Shown: positions 17,654 to 25,863 of the stretch, piece after piece
Position numbering within the stretch: the stretch's first letter is position 1
How the letters are laid out: each line of letters starts with the position of its first letter
Source: an uncultured bacterium
Lineage (GTDB): Bacteria; Actinomycetota; Coriobacteriia; Coriobacteriales; Coriobacteriaceae
Assembly: GCA_905214105.1 (NCBI GenBank)
Contig: CAJMKK010000005.1
Span: 112,688 to 176,687 of the forward strand
Direction of reading: 5' to 3'
DNA: 64,000 nucleotides
Notes under the pieces: generated by a model
Databases searched by the model: none
What the model was told of the DNA's origin: nothing
Seen by the model: only the letters and a program-made list of their open reading frames with translations
Made by a program: the position numbers and the translations under genes

Positions 17654-19387
17654 ATGAGGATCTCTAAACTGAGGATTGAGAACTATCGGAATCTCGATGG
17701 TGTTGCGATTAGTTTTGACGAGGACGTGACCTATATTGTCGGCGAGAACAATCTCGGCAAAACGAATGTACTCGACTTGCTCAATACAATCTTCAATCAG
17801 GCGACGATTGGCGAAGAGGATTTCGCGGACACCGAAAAGCGTTCAGGTGCTGTAGTAACTTTAAAGATGGACGAGGACGAGATCGGAATATCGGGGCCCG
17901 ACATCGATCCTACGACCGGAAACACTATTACCGTCTGCGCCTTTGCTGACGATCCGGATTCTCGTATAGAGTTTGTGGCCGAAGAAAGCGGGGAAAAGAT
18001 CTCCCCTTCTTTTATGAGATCCGTTCACATGTTTAGGTACTCTACTGCATCTTTCAATAGGGGAGACTTGGCGTTTGACGGTACGCGCGGCGTCGGTAAA
18101 GTTCTCTCCAAAGGCATCGCTCTTTACCTAGATAGGGAGGGCAAAGAGGTCTCCGACTTTCTAGACGGGAATGAGCTCGAAGGTCTGGTTGCAGATCTCG
18201 GTACGATTGTCGGTGACGTACCCATCTTGTCATCATATGGTGTGAGGACGGGCGTCGACTCATCGGATGGCGGAACGCTTGGAAGTTTGGTTACCTTGCT
18301 TGATAAGAGAGGCGTTCATTTTAAAAAGGCGGGGGTAGGCTTGCAGTATCTTGCCATTGCTTCGCTTTCGATAATCGAGAGCATTGTGCGACTATCGCCT
18401 AAACGCCTTCAAGAGAGCCTCTGCTCGGATGGCGATGACAAGCGCGTGCTGCATGCCGTGCTGGTTTATGACGAACCCGAAGCTCATCTTCACCCATATA
18501 TGCAAAGACGGCTCTCGAAGAGCTTGCATAGGATTTGCGAAGGGGAGGATGCCAAGTTCAACGCCCTTCTAAAGGAGTATTTCGGGATTGATTCAATCAA
18601 AGCTCAGCTGATCATGGTGACGCATTCGCCAAACATTCTGGCTCGCGGCTATAAGAACATCGTGCGATTTGGGCAGGGCGAAGATTCTCCAAGGGTCATG
18701 TGCGGAAAAGATATTGACCTGTCTGATAAGATTGAAAAGCATCTTATGCTGAACTTTGAGTCAATACGAGAGGCTTTTTTCGCGCGGTCGGTTTTGGCTT
18801 TTGAGGGCCAGACGGAGTCTGGGGCCATTCCGGTCTTTGCATGCAACCTTGGGATAGATCTGGATGATTATGGAGTTGTGCCTATCAGGGCCGGCGGGAA
18901 AAAGAACGTTAAACCACTCTGTGAACTTCTGGGCAAGTTCGAGATTCCAAATTATTCAATTGTCGACAGAGATGAGGATGAGCTGCAAGAAACTTCTGAA
19001 GACCATATAACGACAACCGAACGGGATTTCGAAGGTGAGGTCGTTGACTCGTTCTTCGCTAGCGATAACCAGGGTGCGTTTATTGCGCTTCTTGAGTCGA
19101 TTGATCCTTTTCAGAGGGCAACTTGCATCAAGGGGAATAGTAAAGCTTTGAAAAGCGCCTGTGCTGTCTATGGCGTTAACTTGCGGGACCCTGAATACGA
19201 TTTCCGGGGATCGGAGTTTGACGGGTTATTCGCAGACACGCCCAAATCACGTGCGCTTATGTATGCATGGCTTTCATCGAACAAGGGCGTCGTGTCTGGC
19301 GTCGCCCTCGCGGAGGCTCTTGGTGCTAATGGCGTTCCCACATGTTACAAAAGTATTATTCGCAAGGCCGTGGGGCTCGAATGCTGA
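17654..19387 (+). CDS. gajA: Gabija protein GajA, OLD-family ATPase/TOPRIM endonuclease
   Basis: 577 residues. Walker A is GENNLGKT (30-37) and the ATPase Walker B region is VYDEPEAHLHPYM. A TOPRIM nuclease domain follows: the first glutamate is in LAFEGQTES (E384) and the acidic pair is in IVDRDED (D438, D440). GajA forms a tetramer that cuts DNA when nucleotide is depleted and works with GajB against phage. The ATG follows AGGAGG. The stop overlaps the start of the helicase gene, so the pair is one operon. Size and partner match Gabija rather than a stand-alone OLD nuclease. Confidence 0.9.
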   Translation: MRISKLRIENYRNLDGVAISFDEDVTYIVGENNLGKTNVLDLLNTIFNQATIGEEDFADTEKRSGAVVTLKMDEDEIGISGPDIDPTTGNTITVCAFADDPDSRIEFVAEESGEKISPSFMRSVHMFRYSTASFNRGDLAFDGTRGVGKVLSKGIALYLDREGKEVSDFLDGNELEGLVADLGTIVGDVPILSSYGVRTGVDSSDGGTLGSLVTLLDKRGVHFKKAGVGLQYLAIASLSIIESIVRLSPKRLQESLCSDGDDKRVLHAVLVYDEPEAHLHPYMQRRLSKSLHRICEGEDAKFNALLKEYFGIDSIKAQLIMVTHSPNILARGYKNIVRFGQGEDSPRVMCGKDIDLSDKIEKHLMLNFESIREAFFARSVLAFEGQTESGAIPVFACNLGIDLDDYGVVPIRAGGKKNVKPLCELLGKFEIPNYSIVDRDEDELQETSEDHITTTERDFEGEVVDSFFASDNQGAFIALLESIDPFQRATCIKGNSKALKSACAVYGVNLRDPEYDFRGSEFDGLFADTPKSRALMYAWLSSNKGVVSGVALAEALGANGVPTCYKSIIRKAVGLEC

Positions 19388-21198
19388 TGAGTCAGACTGA
19401 CCTGCGGGATAGTGTTAGAGCCGAGATTGAGGCGCGCTGTGGTGGGGATGCATCGCAGTGCTCCGCAATTTTCTCGCCATCAAAGAGGGTTTTCGTGGAG
19501 GCGCCGGCAGGCTACGGGAAGACCACGGTGATGACTGGGCGGGCTTGCTGGCTGCTGGCATCTGGCGAAGTCCATCCGCCAAAAAGGATTTTGGCCCTGA
19601 CCTTTAGCGTTGCCGCCGCGCGGAGGATGCGTATGGATTTGGGCATCACTATGTCGGCACTTCCTGGTCCCGTGGCCAAGCGTTTTGAGGACAGCGTCAT
19701 GGCGACCAACTTCCACGGCTTTGCTTGGGCTCTGCTACGCAGATACTGGAAATCGCTCTCGCTCCCAGTGAACGTTGACGAGCTCTCTATGTTTGATGAC
19801 AACAGCGCCGTTAGCGAGCTGGTTTTGCGAGGTGGCAGGCTGACCTGGGATGAAAAGAATGCCGTTGACGACTTCCTACGCTTCATGAGAAACGGTCAGG
19901 AAATGGACTTGAGGCGTGTGATGTTTTCCTTTAATAGGATCATCAAGGAAAGGTTTGCATCGAACGGTCTCTTGCCATACTCCGCAATGATTTCCCTTGC
20001 AATTGAATTGCTCGCTCATTTTCCCAAGTTAAGGTCCTATCTGTCGGCAGCATATCCTGTCGTGCTTGTCGACGAGGCGCAGGACACGAATGCGTTGTGC
20101 TATGTCTTCCTAAGGGGTCTGATTTCTGATGAGTCGGGGATCTGCATGTTCGGCGACCCCATTCAGCGTGTTTATGGTTTTATTGGTGCAATGGAAGGCT
20201 TAAAGGCAAAGGCCACTACCGACCTGCGTCTAACGCCGTTGGAACTCGAGCATAACCATAGGTTTTCTGGGAGATCTATCGTCGGAGAGCTCGGTGCTGC
20301 GATTCGCTCCAACATGAAGGGCACCATTGCCGGCGGTACGCCCCGACTTCCCATATTTGTTGGCTCTACTCAGCAAGACGAAGCGACTGCCATCGTTTCC
20401 AAGGTTACGGCGCTTGCTCAAAGCAGTGGCGGGAGGATTGCGATTCTTGTTCGTAAGCGTGGTGCCCTTGCCGATCTCATTATGGAAGAGCTTGCTAAAG
20501 AAGGTATCTCTTACTTCAACGGACTCTTCTCGGATACAAGTCGGGGGTTCATCGAATTCAATGCGTTTGCTTTATCCAGGATTACCGATGCAGTGTCTGG
20601 AGAAAAGGGCGTCAGCCGGTCTGCTGCGGACAAAATAATCGACTCCATCTCTGATGAACTGCTGACTGGCTCCAAGTGGTTCGAGTATGGGCGGTCCTAT
20701 GCCATGCTTCTAGGAGCGCTGCGGAAACACCTTAAAAATGACCGCGTCGCGATGGGACCTTCGGAGCGCTTCGACTATATCGTTAGTATCTTTTCCGAGG
20801 GCTCCCTGCGACGTTTCTCCGATTACCTTGATGTGGGCATCTCCATGATGACCGTTCACTCCGCTAAGGGGCTCGAGTGGGACACCGTTTTCATTCCGGG
20901 CGTTACGCGTTTCGATTGGCCTGGAGGGATTTGCTCTCGTTGTGAAAATGCTGGTATATGCTTACGTTCTGCGCGAGGTCGCCAGATTGCTGATGCGAAG
21001 AAAATGCCAGATGGGCTTATTGAGGAAATAGGCCTGCTGTACGTCGGCGTCACTCGCGCCCGCAAAGCGGTATACGTCTCCGCTTCGATGCAGCGCAGAA
21101 CAAATTACGGGAACTATCAGGTTGCCTGCCCCTCTTGCCTAACGTCTCTTCCGGGCATTGAACCTGTGAGCTGGTCGGTCATGGACGGGGAGGTGTGA
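19381..21198 (+). CDS. gajB: Gabija protein GajB, UvrD/Rep-like helicase
   Basis: 605 residues with superfamily 1 helicase motifs in order: Walker A APAGYGKTT, the TFSVAAARRM motif Ia, VLVDEAQDTN (motif II), FGDPIQRVYGFIGA (III), MTVHSAKGLEWDTVFIPG (V) and LLYVGVTRARKAVYVS (VI). A Cys cluster (CSRCENAGIC) sits between motifs V and VI. The start is ATG 19381 (GGGGC five bases upstream) or ATG 19387; both overlap the gajA stop. GajB senses DNA ends or single strands and activates GajA in known systems. Somewhat longer than typical GajB. Confidence 0.88.
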   Translation: MLMSQTDLRDSVRAEIEARCGGDASQCSAIFSPSKRVFVEAPAGYGKTTVMTGRACWLLASGEVHPPKRILALTFSVAAARRMRMDLGITMSALPGPVAKRFEDSVMATNFHGFAWALLRRYWKSLSLPVNVDELSMFDDNSAVSELVLRGGRLTWDEKNAVDDFLRFMRNGQEMDLRRVMFSFNRIIKERFASNGLLPYSAMISLAIELLAHFPKLRSYLSAAYPVVLVDEAQDTNALCYVFLRGLISDESGICMFGDPIQRVYGFIGAMEGLKAKATTDLRLTPLELEHNHRFSGRSIVGELGAAIRSNMKGTIAGGTPRLPIFVGSTQQDEATAIVSKVTALAQSSGGRIAILVRKRGALADLIMEELAKEGISYFNGLFSDTSRGFIEFNAFALSRITDAVSGEKGVSRSAADKIIDSISDELLTGSKWFEYGRSYAMLLGALRKHLKNDRVAMGPSERFDYIVSIFSEGSLRRFSDYLDVGISMMTVHSAKGLEWDTVFIPGVTRFDWPGGICSRCENAGICLRSARGRQIADAKKMPDGLIEEIGLLYVGVTRARKAVYVSASMQRRTNYGNYQVACPSCLTSLPGIEPVSWSVMDGEV

Positions 21199-21231
21199 TT
21201 TGTGGCGGTATGGAGTGTGCCCACTATTGTC

Positions 21232-21266
21232 GCGAGGTTCGGTCGGTGGCTCTGGCCGGACCTCGC
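21232..21266. terminator. Hairpin between convergent gajB and the PARIS-like gene
   Basis: GCGAGGTTCGG (21232-21242) pairs with CCGGACCTCGC (21256-21266) with one wobble pair. It lies between two convergent genes and probably stops transcription from at least the gajB side. Confidence 0.6.
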
Positions 21267-21284
21267 TTGGCGTGAAGAGGCCGT

Positions 21285-22880
21285 TTAGTGCGAAATATAG
21301 TGTCTTAGGGCTTCGGAAAGTTCGTCTCTCAGGTCACCTTCCAACAAGGAAATTGCTCGATCGACATATATTTTGTTATCAATGCCAAAGTAATGTCCTA
21401 CGCTTGTTACAAGAGACTTGTCGTTAAATAGCCCCAGAATCTCATTGTAATCATGGTCTTCTACGGCCTGTTGATATCTGTCGTTAACGTTCTTTTCTAT
21501 GCTCGCAATATCAATTAAGGATGCGATGCCATCGGCAGTCAGCTGCTCATTATCCGAAATAGTTATTCCGGAAAGGGCTTCCTTTACACCTGCTACAAGC
21601 GCTTCCGATGCCTGCTTCTTTGCTTGTTTGCTGAATCTTTCAATTACATTTGTCTTAATACTGGAAAAGGTCTTATCTGCATCGGCACCGAAACGCTGAG
21701 ATAGAATCCGCACCGTCTCTTTGGTGAGAAAGAGATTTTCAACTTCTGCGACCTTGAGGTGGAAGATCCCCTTTTCCTCAAGAACGTTAAGCTGTTCCTT
21801 GGTTTTAAAGTCTCTGTCTATGATGCCCCAGGCCTTTATGGCATGAAGACTTTGGGTGCGATTATATGCTTTTACATTATTGATGACCTGCTCGCAACCG
21901 CCGGAAGGGACTACATAACAATCGGGAAAGAGTGCGGAGTAGATCCGCTTGTCGTAACTTCCTTCGGTTCCTTCAACGAATAGGACCTCTTTCCTGTTGC
22001 CAAGGAGCTCTATTAAGAGCTCCTTTGGAAGGTCGCTATCGGGAAGGGGTTCTAGTTGCCATTCGCTGCCATCGAAATTCTTAACCCAGATGATATCCGA
22101 GCTTCGGTGCGTTGAGGCGAAGTTAACATCGTGGGTTATATAGATAAAAAGGCAATCTTGGCGCGACTGCTCCAAGGAGGTCCAGAGGCGCGCCATAAGC
22201 GATGGGTGCAAATGGACTTCAGGCTCATCCATGATAATTATTTTGTCTTTTGGGACACAAAGAACCTGCGCGGCAAGATATAACACTGAGCGTTCGCCAT
22301 CGCTCATTTGCGTTGCGCTGTAGCGATTCGTTTTACTTTGGGTGTACGCGTAGAAGGCCGCGTCTTCCTGCTCGATCTTTCGTTGAGGAAATACTTCATT
22401 CCAAATAAGTTTAAGTTTGTCCAAGGCTGTTTCAGGCAGAGGAGGCCTTTCTGCCGAAATAGACTCTGCATGTTTGCATCTATCAATGAAACGCTGGTTT
22501 TCAAGATTAACTTGGGCGATAAGGGCCGCTAGAACATCATCAAAATCATCAAGAAGCCTTGTCGTGTAGCTCTTGCCCCATTCCCATCGTCCGTATTTGT
22601 TTTCCTTATATTGAGAGCCCCCGTAAATTACTGTATCCTCTGCTTCGGCATAACTTTTCAAAGGAATTCTCTCGGAAAAATTGATATTGCGCTGCGCGGA
22701 AATTCTATGTACCTTTTCTAAATCTTGCTGCTCTATCCAGGCACCGAGCTTTGATTTGCCGGAGCCATTTGCTCCGATAATAAGAACGGAGTTGACTTGT
22801 GCTTCACGGCAGATCTTTATGTTGCCGGTATTGGGTAGCCAATACTCATATTTTGGTTTGCCTTCTGTCAATTGCCTCAC
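21285..22880 (-). CDS. PARIS-like fused ATPase (AAA_21) and DUF4435 TOPRIM-like protein
   Basis: 531 residues. The N-terminal ABC-type ATPase has Walker A GANGSGKS (36-43), a signature-like QMSDGERSVLYLAAQ and Walker B IIIMDEPEVHLHPSLM. The C-terminal part starts about residue 305 with LGNRKEVLFVEGTEGSYDKR and continues to AWGIIDRDFK, the pattern of DUF4435. In PARIS these are two proteins, AriA (ATPase sensor) and AriB (nuclease toxin released when a phage anti-restriction protein is sensed). Fused versions are known. GTG start at 22880 lacks a strong ribosome site. It is convergent with Gabija and divergent from the small membrane genes. Confidence 0.65.
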   Translation of the reverse strand: MRQLTEGKPKYEYWLPNTGNIKICREAQVNSVLIIGANGSGKSKLGAWIEQQDLEKVHRISAQRNINFSERIPLKSYAEAEDTVIYGGSQYKENKYGRWEWGKSYTTRLLDDFDDVLAALIAQVNLENQRFIDRCKHAESISAERPPLPETALDKLKLIWNEVFPQRKIEQEDAAFYAYTQSKTNRYSATQMSDGERSVLYLAAQVLCVPKDKIIIMDEPEVHLHPSLMARLWTSLEQSRQDCLFIYITHDVNFASTHRSSDIIWVKNFDGSEWQLEPLPDSDLPKELLIELLGNRKEVLFVEGTEGSYDKRIYSALFPDCYVVPSGGCEQVINNVKAYNRTQSLHAIKAWGIIDRDFKTKEQLNVLEEKGIFHLKVAEVENLFLTKETVRILSQRFGADADKTFSSIKTNVIERFSKQAKKQASEALVAGVKEALSGITISDNEQLTADGIASLIDIASIEKNVNDRYQQAVEDHDYNEILGLFNDKSLVTSVGHYFGIDNKIYVDRAISLLEGDLRDELSEALRHYISH

Positions 22881-23047
22881 CTAGTTAAAGACGATTAGAG
22901 ATTGATTTAATAATAGTATTTAAAAAGTCGTTAGTCCGCATGGGCCTAGTGCCGTGGTGCTGTGCGTTTCGAGATCGCAGTGAGTTTTCCCATCGGGGTT
23001 AAGGTGACTATCGGGTCCGAGGCCGTTCTACGTTATGACGTACTCCG

Positions 23048-23213
23048 GCAGTCCGATTTTCAGGCTACCGTTTGACGAAAATAAATAGACCAATGTACTT
23101 CGTTAAAGCGTTAGGGAGTACCATTGCCTTAGGCGTTCACTGCCTGTTGCATGACGTTAATTTCCGTTCGTTGACCTTGCATTTTGGCTGACTGTTTACT
23201 TGGAATTGTCATG
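23048..23213 (+). repeat. Dispersed repeat, copy C
   Basis: Full-length copy. It has GGCTACCGTTTGACGAAAA, GGGAGTACCATTG, the hairpin AGGCGTTCACTGCCT, TTGCATGACGTTA, GTTGACC and TTGTCATG. It lies in the 550-base gap 22881-23438 between divergent genes. Nothing else recognisable is in that gap. Confidence 0.7.
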
Positions 23214-23438
23214 CTGCCTGTCGATATTGTTTCTCATTGCTGCAAAGATAATAGTTCCTCCCTTGTGAATTACTTCGAGTCATGCATGGGGTATCGCTAA
23301 AGTCACTGAAGGCGCATCAATATTTGTGACCGTATGCCCGTTATTGCCTGCCGAAGAGCATTGGGGCAGTTTGGCTCTGTTTGTTTTAGCGTCGTTTTAT
23401 GAAGAACCAGTCGTTCCTTTCTTATAAGGATGACAGAT

Positions 23439-23705
23439 ATGAGTGATACCACCGAAGATGACAATCAGGAAGTGCTCGAGTGGCTGTTGTTTGAGCTTGA
23501 CCAAGCCCGCGAGGACCATAGGGTGTCTCTGGATCATATCGTTCAAGTTCTCTTTGCCTGTATTGCAGCTCTTGCCATTCTGTATTCGGTTGCCGCTGGA
23601 TTTGGTGGTACCGAAAGTACCATTCCCTGGAAGAGCAAGGGAATCGCAACGATTGCGGCCTGCGTGATTCTTGTAGCGGGATTTTATGGCTCTAGCATTG
23701 GCTAG
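23439..23705 (+). CDS. Small two-helix membrane protein
   Basis: 88 residues: an acidic cytoplasmic N-terminus, then two hydrophobic helices separated by a short polar loop (QVLFACIAALAILYSVAAGFGG and GIATIAACVILVAGFYGSSIG). The ATG at 23439 is eight bases after AAGGA; an ATG at 23430 is also in frame. The family is not recognised. It lies seven bases before a second small membrane-protein frame, so the two may have formed a pair. In a defence island a small membrane effector is possible, but nothing here proves it. Confidence 0.55.
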   Translation: MSDTTEDDNQEVLEWLLFELDQAREDHRVSLDHIVQVLFACIAALAILYSVAAGFGGTESTIPWKSKGIATIAACVILVAGFYGSSIG

Positions 23706-23711
23706 GAGCGC

Positions 23712-24084
23712 ATGTTTCGCTATCACTATATGGAAATGATCGAAAAAAGGATTTCCGAGATAGTGCCAAAAGGCGATAGGACTATTGCGTTGGGCTGGAA
23801 CCAGTTTTTCCTCTCGTTTAATCACTGCCAACATTCATCATCTAACAAATATGGGTGCACGTAGGCACTATGTGCATTTTGCACTTGCGCTCGTATCGCT
23901 TGTCATCGGATGTATTCTGCTTTCTTTGCTACTGCTGCTTACCGTGCACAACAAATGGGTCTGGCTTCTTTTGCCGCTGGCCGTTCTGGGTTTATTCGGT
24001 AATACCAGGAAGGACAGGGGCGATCAGTACGCCCAGCCTCGTTATGTTCTCAATATACGAAGATCCCTCGTTGATGTCCTTTAG
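23712..24084 (+). pseudogene. Broken gene for a small membrane protein
   Basis: The frame from ATG 23712 (MFRYHYMEMIEKRISEIV) runs into a TAG at about 23863. An overlapping frame continues from about 23830 (NIHHLTNMGARRHYVHFALAL) into two hydrophobic helices and ends with NIRRSLVDVL at 24084. Joined by one frameshift they give a protein of about 120 residues with two helices, like the upstream neighbour. It could also be two overlapping short genes. The rest of the interval to 24240 shows no gene. Confidence 0.45.
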
Positions 24085-24294
24085 GGTGTTCCCTGGCGAC
24101 TTTAGTATTGACGGATTAGGTTGCGTGTTTTTCGTTCGCCTCAATGGTCCTTCTAGCGCCGGCGTGTTGGCACCACCAGCGTAGTAGCGGCGGGGAGGCG
24201 CGGTGGTCATTATTCAGTGATCGAAATTGGTCAAAATCGTTTGACTATCAGTGGCTATAATCGCCCGTCGCTAACAATTTTTTTGATGGGTGTG

Positions 24295-24339
24295 GATGAA
24301 ACTTTACACCATCTCTTTAAGATGGTGCAAAGTTTCATC
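24295..24339. repeat. Strong isolated hairpin
   Basis: The 20-base arm at 24295-24314 pairs with 24320-24339 with a single mismatch, closing a five-base loop. No T-run follows, so it is not a typical terminator. The 560-base stretch 24085-24642 otherwise holds only the candidate RNA described next. Confidence 0.75.
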
Positions 24340-24509
24340 CGCAAATACAAAAGTTCTTTGAGGGCTTTATGGGTGATTCTTTCAGTTGGAGAGTGTTGCC
24401 CTTTTTCGTGTAATGTCCGACATATTTCCCAAGTGTCACTTCATTTGGTTGATAAGAAGGGTGTCTGAATTAGGGTTATATGGTTTGTTGTTTGCCTCAA
24501 ATTTTAGCG

Positions 24510-24538
24510 TTGATTTAATAACCGATAATCAGTAGACT
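24510..24538 (+). promoter_or_regulatory. Candidate promoter of the AbiF-associated RNA
   Basis: TTGATT (24510-24515) and TAGACT (24533-24538) are spaced by exactly 17 bases. Transcription would start about 24545, just before the first hairpin of the candidate RNA. Confidence 0.5.
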
Positions 24539-24544
24539 ATCCAA

Positions 24545-24625
24545 ACAGCGGTATTGACGCGGATAACCTACGGGTCCCGCGTCCTGCAGAAAGGCGGCTG
24601 TCCTTCTTGGGATGGTCGCCTTTCT
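24545..24625 (+). ncRNA. Candidate AbiF-associated structured RNA
   Basis: Two stable hairpins in tandem. Hairpin 1 is GACGCGG (24556-24562) with CCGCGTC (24577-24583), with an inner ACC/GGT pairing. Hairpin 2 is the 11-base stem 24593-24603 with 24610-24620, followed by TTTCTTCATTT, so it looks like a leaky terminator. The AbiF ribosome site begins seven bases later. Abi_2/AbiF genes are known to be preceded by a conserved non-coding RNA that can act as antitoxin. Match to that published motif is inferred from position and architecture, not tested. Confidence 0.55.
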
Positions 24626-24642
24626 TCATTTAAGGAGCCCCG

Positions 24643-25584
24643 ATGACAGCAAAGCCTTTCTTGCCTATTGACGATCAGGTCAGATTGCTCGGGCAAAGGG
24701 GCTTAGCTGTTGACGCCAACACGACACGTATTCTGATGTGCGAGGGCTATTACTCAATTGTCAATGGCTATAAAGATCCGTTCATTGATAAGAGCCTAAG
24801 TTCGGAGTTCAATGAGGACCGGTATCGCAGCGGTGCATCATTTTCAGACCTATATTCATTGTTTACGTTCGATAGGGAACTGAGATCTCTAACTTTTAAG
24901 TTTCTTATTTTGGCTGAGGCCAAAATAAAGACCGCGATCGCTTACACCTTTTCGAATGTTCATCGTGGTCCCAATGACTATTACTTGCAGTCTTCATTTT
25001 GTACCCAAGACGAATATTCTGTGACGGGAAAAGACGAGGCTAAGTACGCTCGCGAGATTTCTAATCTGACGAGCATACTTAGCCGCAGGGCATTAAATAG
25101 TAAATCTGAATTTGTTGTCCACTATCGCAATGAATATGGTTCAGTGCCGCTGTGGGTTCTGGTCAATGATTTGACGTTTGGAAACATGGAGCATTTCTAC
25201 AATCTGATGAAGCCCGGCGAGCGGCGTGCTTTTTGCAAAATGATTGTAGATGCAACTGGGAAAATCGGATCGAAGAAAAGCGGTTTCTTTAGCGAAAAGG
25301 CCGCTCAACTTTCAATTGAAACACTCGTTAAATTCCGTAACGTTTGCGCCCATGACGAGCGTCTTTATTGTGCTAGGGTCGGAGGGCGCAAGAACATTAA
25401 CTACATCCAGATGGTGTGGATGCTCAAACGTTATCTGACCGAGATTGAATTCAGAACGTTTGTCGAAGAGTTAACGGCTCTATTGAGTAGGTATTTGAAA
25501 ACCTATGCGATAAAGCACATACTCGACCAAATTGGATTTGTTGAGCTGCTTCAAAAGTCACAAGATGGCACCCTGTTCGATTGA
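24643..25584 (+). CDS. abiF: Abi_2/AbiF-family HEPN abortive-infection protein
   Basis: 313 residues. The N-terminal Abi_2 signature is visible (DDQVRLLGQRGLAVDANTT, then EGYYSIVNGYKDPF). So are the family strands VPLWVLVNDLTFGNMEHFY and the HEPN-type R-x4-H motif RNVCAH (R232 to H237). HEPN proteins of this kind are RNases that cleave RNA and stop growth during phage infection. The AbiF branch has been linked to the ancestry of Cas13. RBS TAAGGAG sits seven bases before the ATG. It is preceded by a candidate antitoxin RNA and stands alone otherwise. Confidence 0.85.
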   Translation: MTAKPFLPIDDQVRLLGQRGLAVDANTTRILMCEGYYSIVNGYKDPFIDKSLSSEFNEDRYRSGASFSDLYSLFTFDRELRSLTFKFLILAEAKIKTAIAYTFSNVHRGPNDYYLQSSFCTQDEYSVTGKDEAKYAREISNLTSILSRRALNSKSEFVVHYRNEYGSVPLWVLVNDLTFGNMEHFYNLMKPGERRAFCKMIVDATGKIGSKKSGFFSEKAAQLSIETLVKFRNVCAHDERLYCARVGGRKNINYIQMVWMLKRYLTEIEFRTFVEELTALLSRYLKTYAIKHILDQIGFVELLQKSQDGTLFD

Positions 25585-25863
25585 GGCTGAGGGCGTCGAT
25601 ACGGCTGAGTTGTCCTGTAATTGATATCCAAATGATTGCACGACAATCTCTATCGAGTATCCAACTTTGCAGAATTATGAGCTTTGATCAATGAGATGGT
25701 CGATGAGTTCGACGGTGGAGTGGTCACTATCTTTTACATTTAAGCCTAAGGCGATGGACACGCTTTAGATGGGACCGTTCTCACGTGCTGCTGGTTCATG
25801 AAGAGTTTTAGACAATTAGAATTAGTTTAGACATGGCTTATTTATCAAGGGGGGCTGGCAAGA

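Noticed and set aside
14290..23213. CRISPR array
   Set aside because: The repeats are about 165 bases, lie kilobases apart and have genes rather than spacers between them. No cas gene is present.
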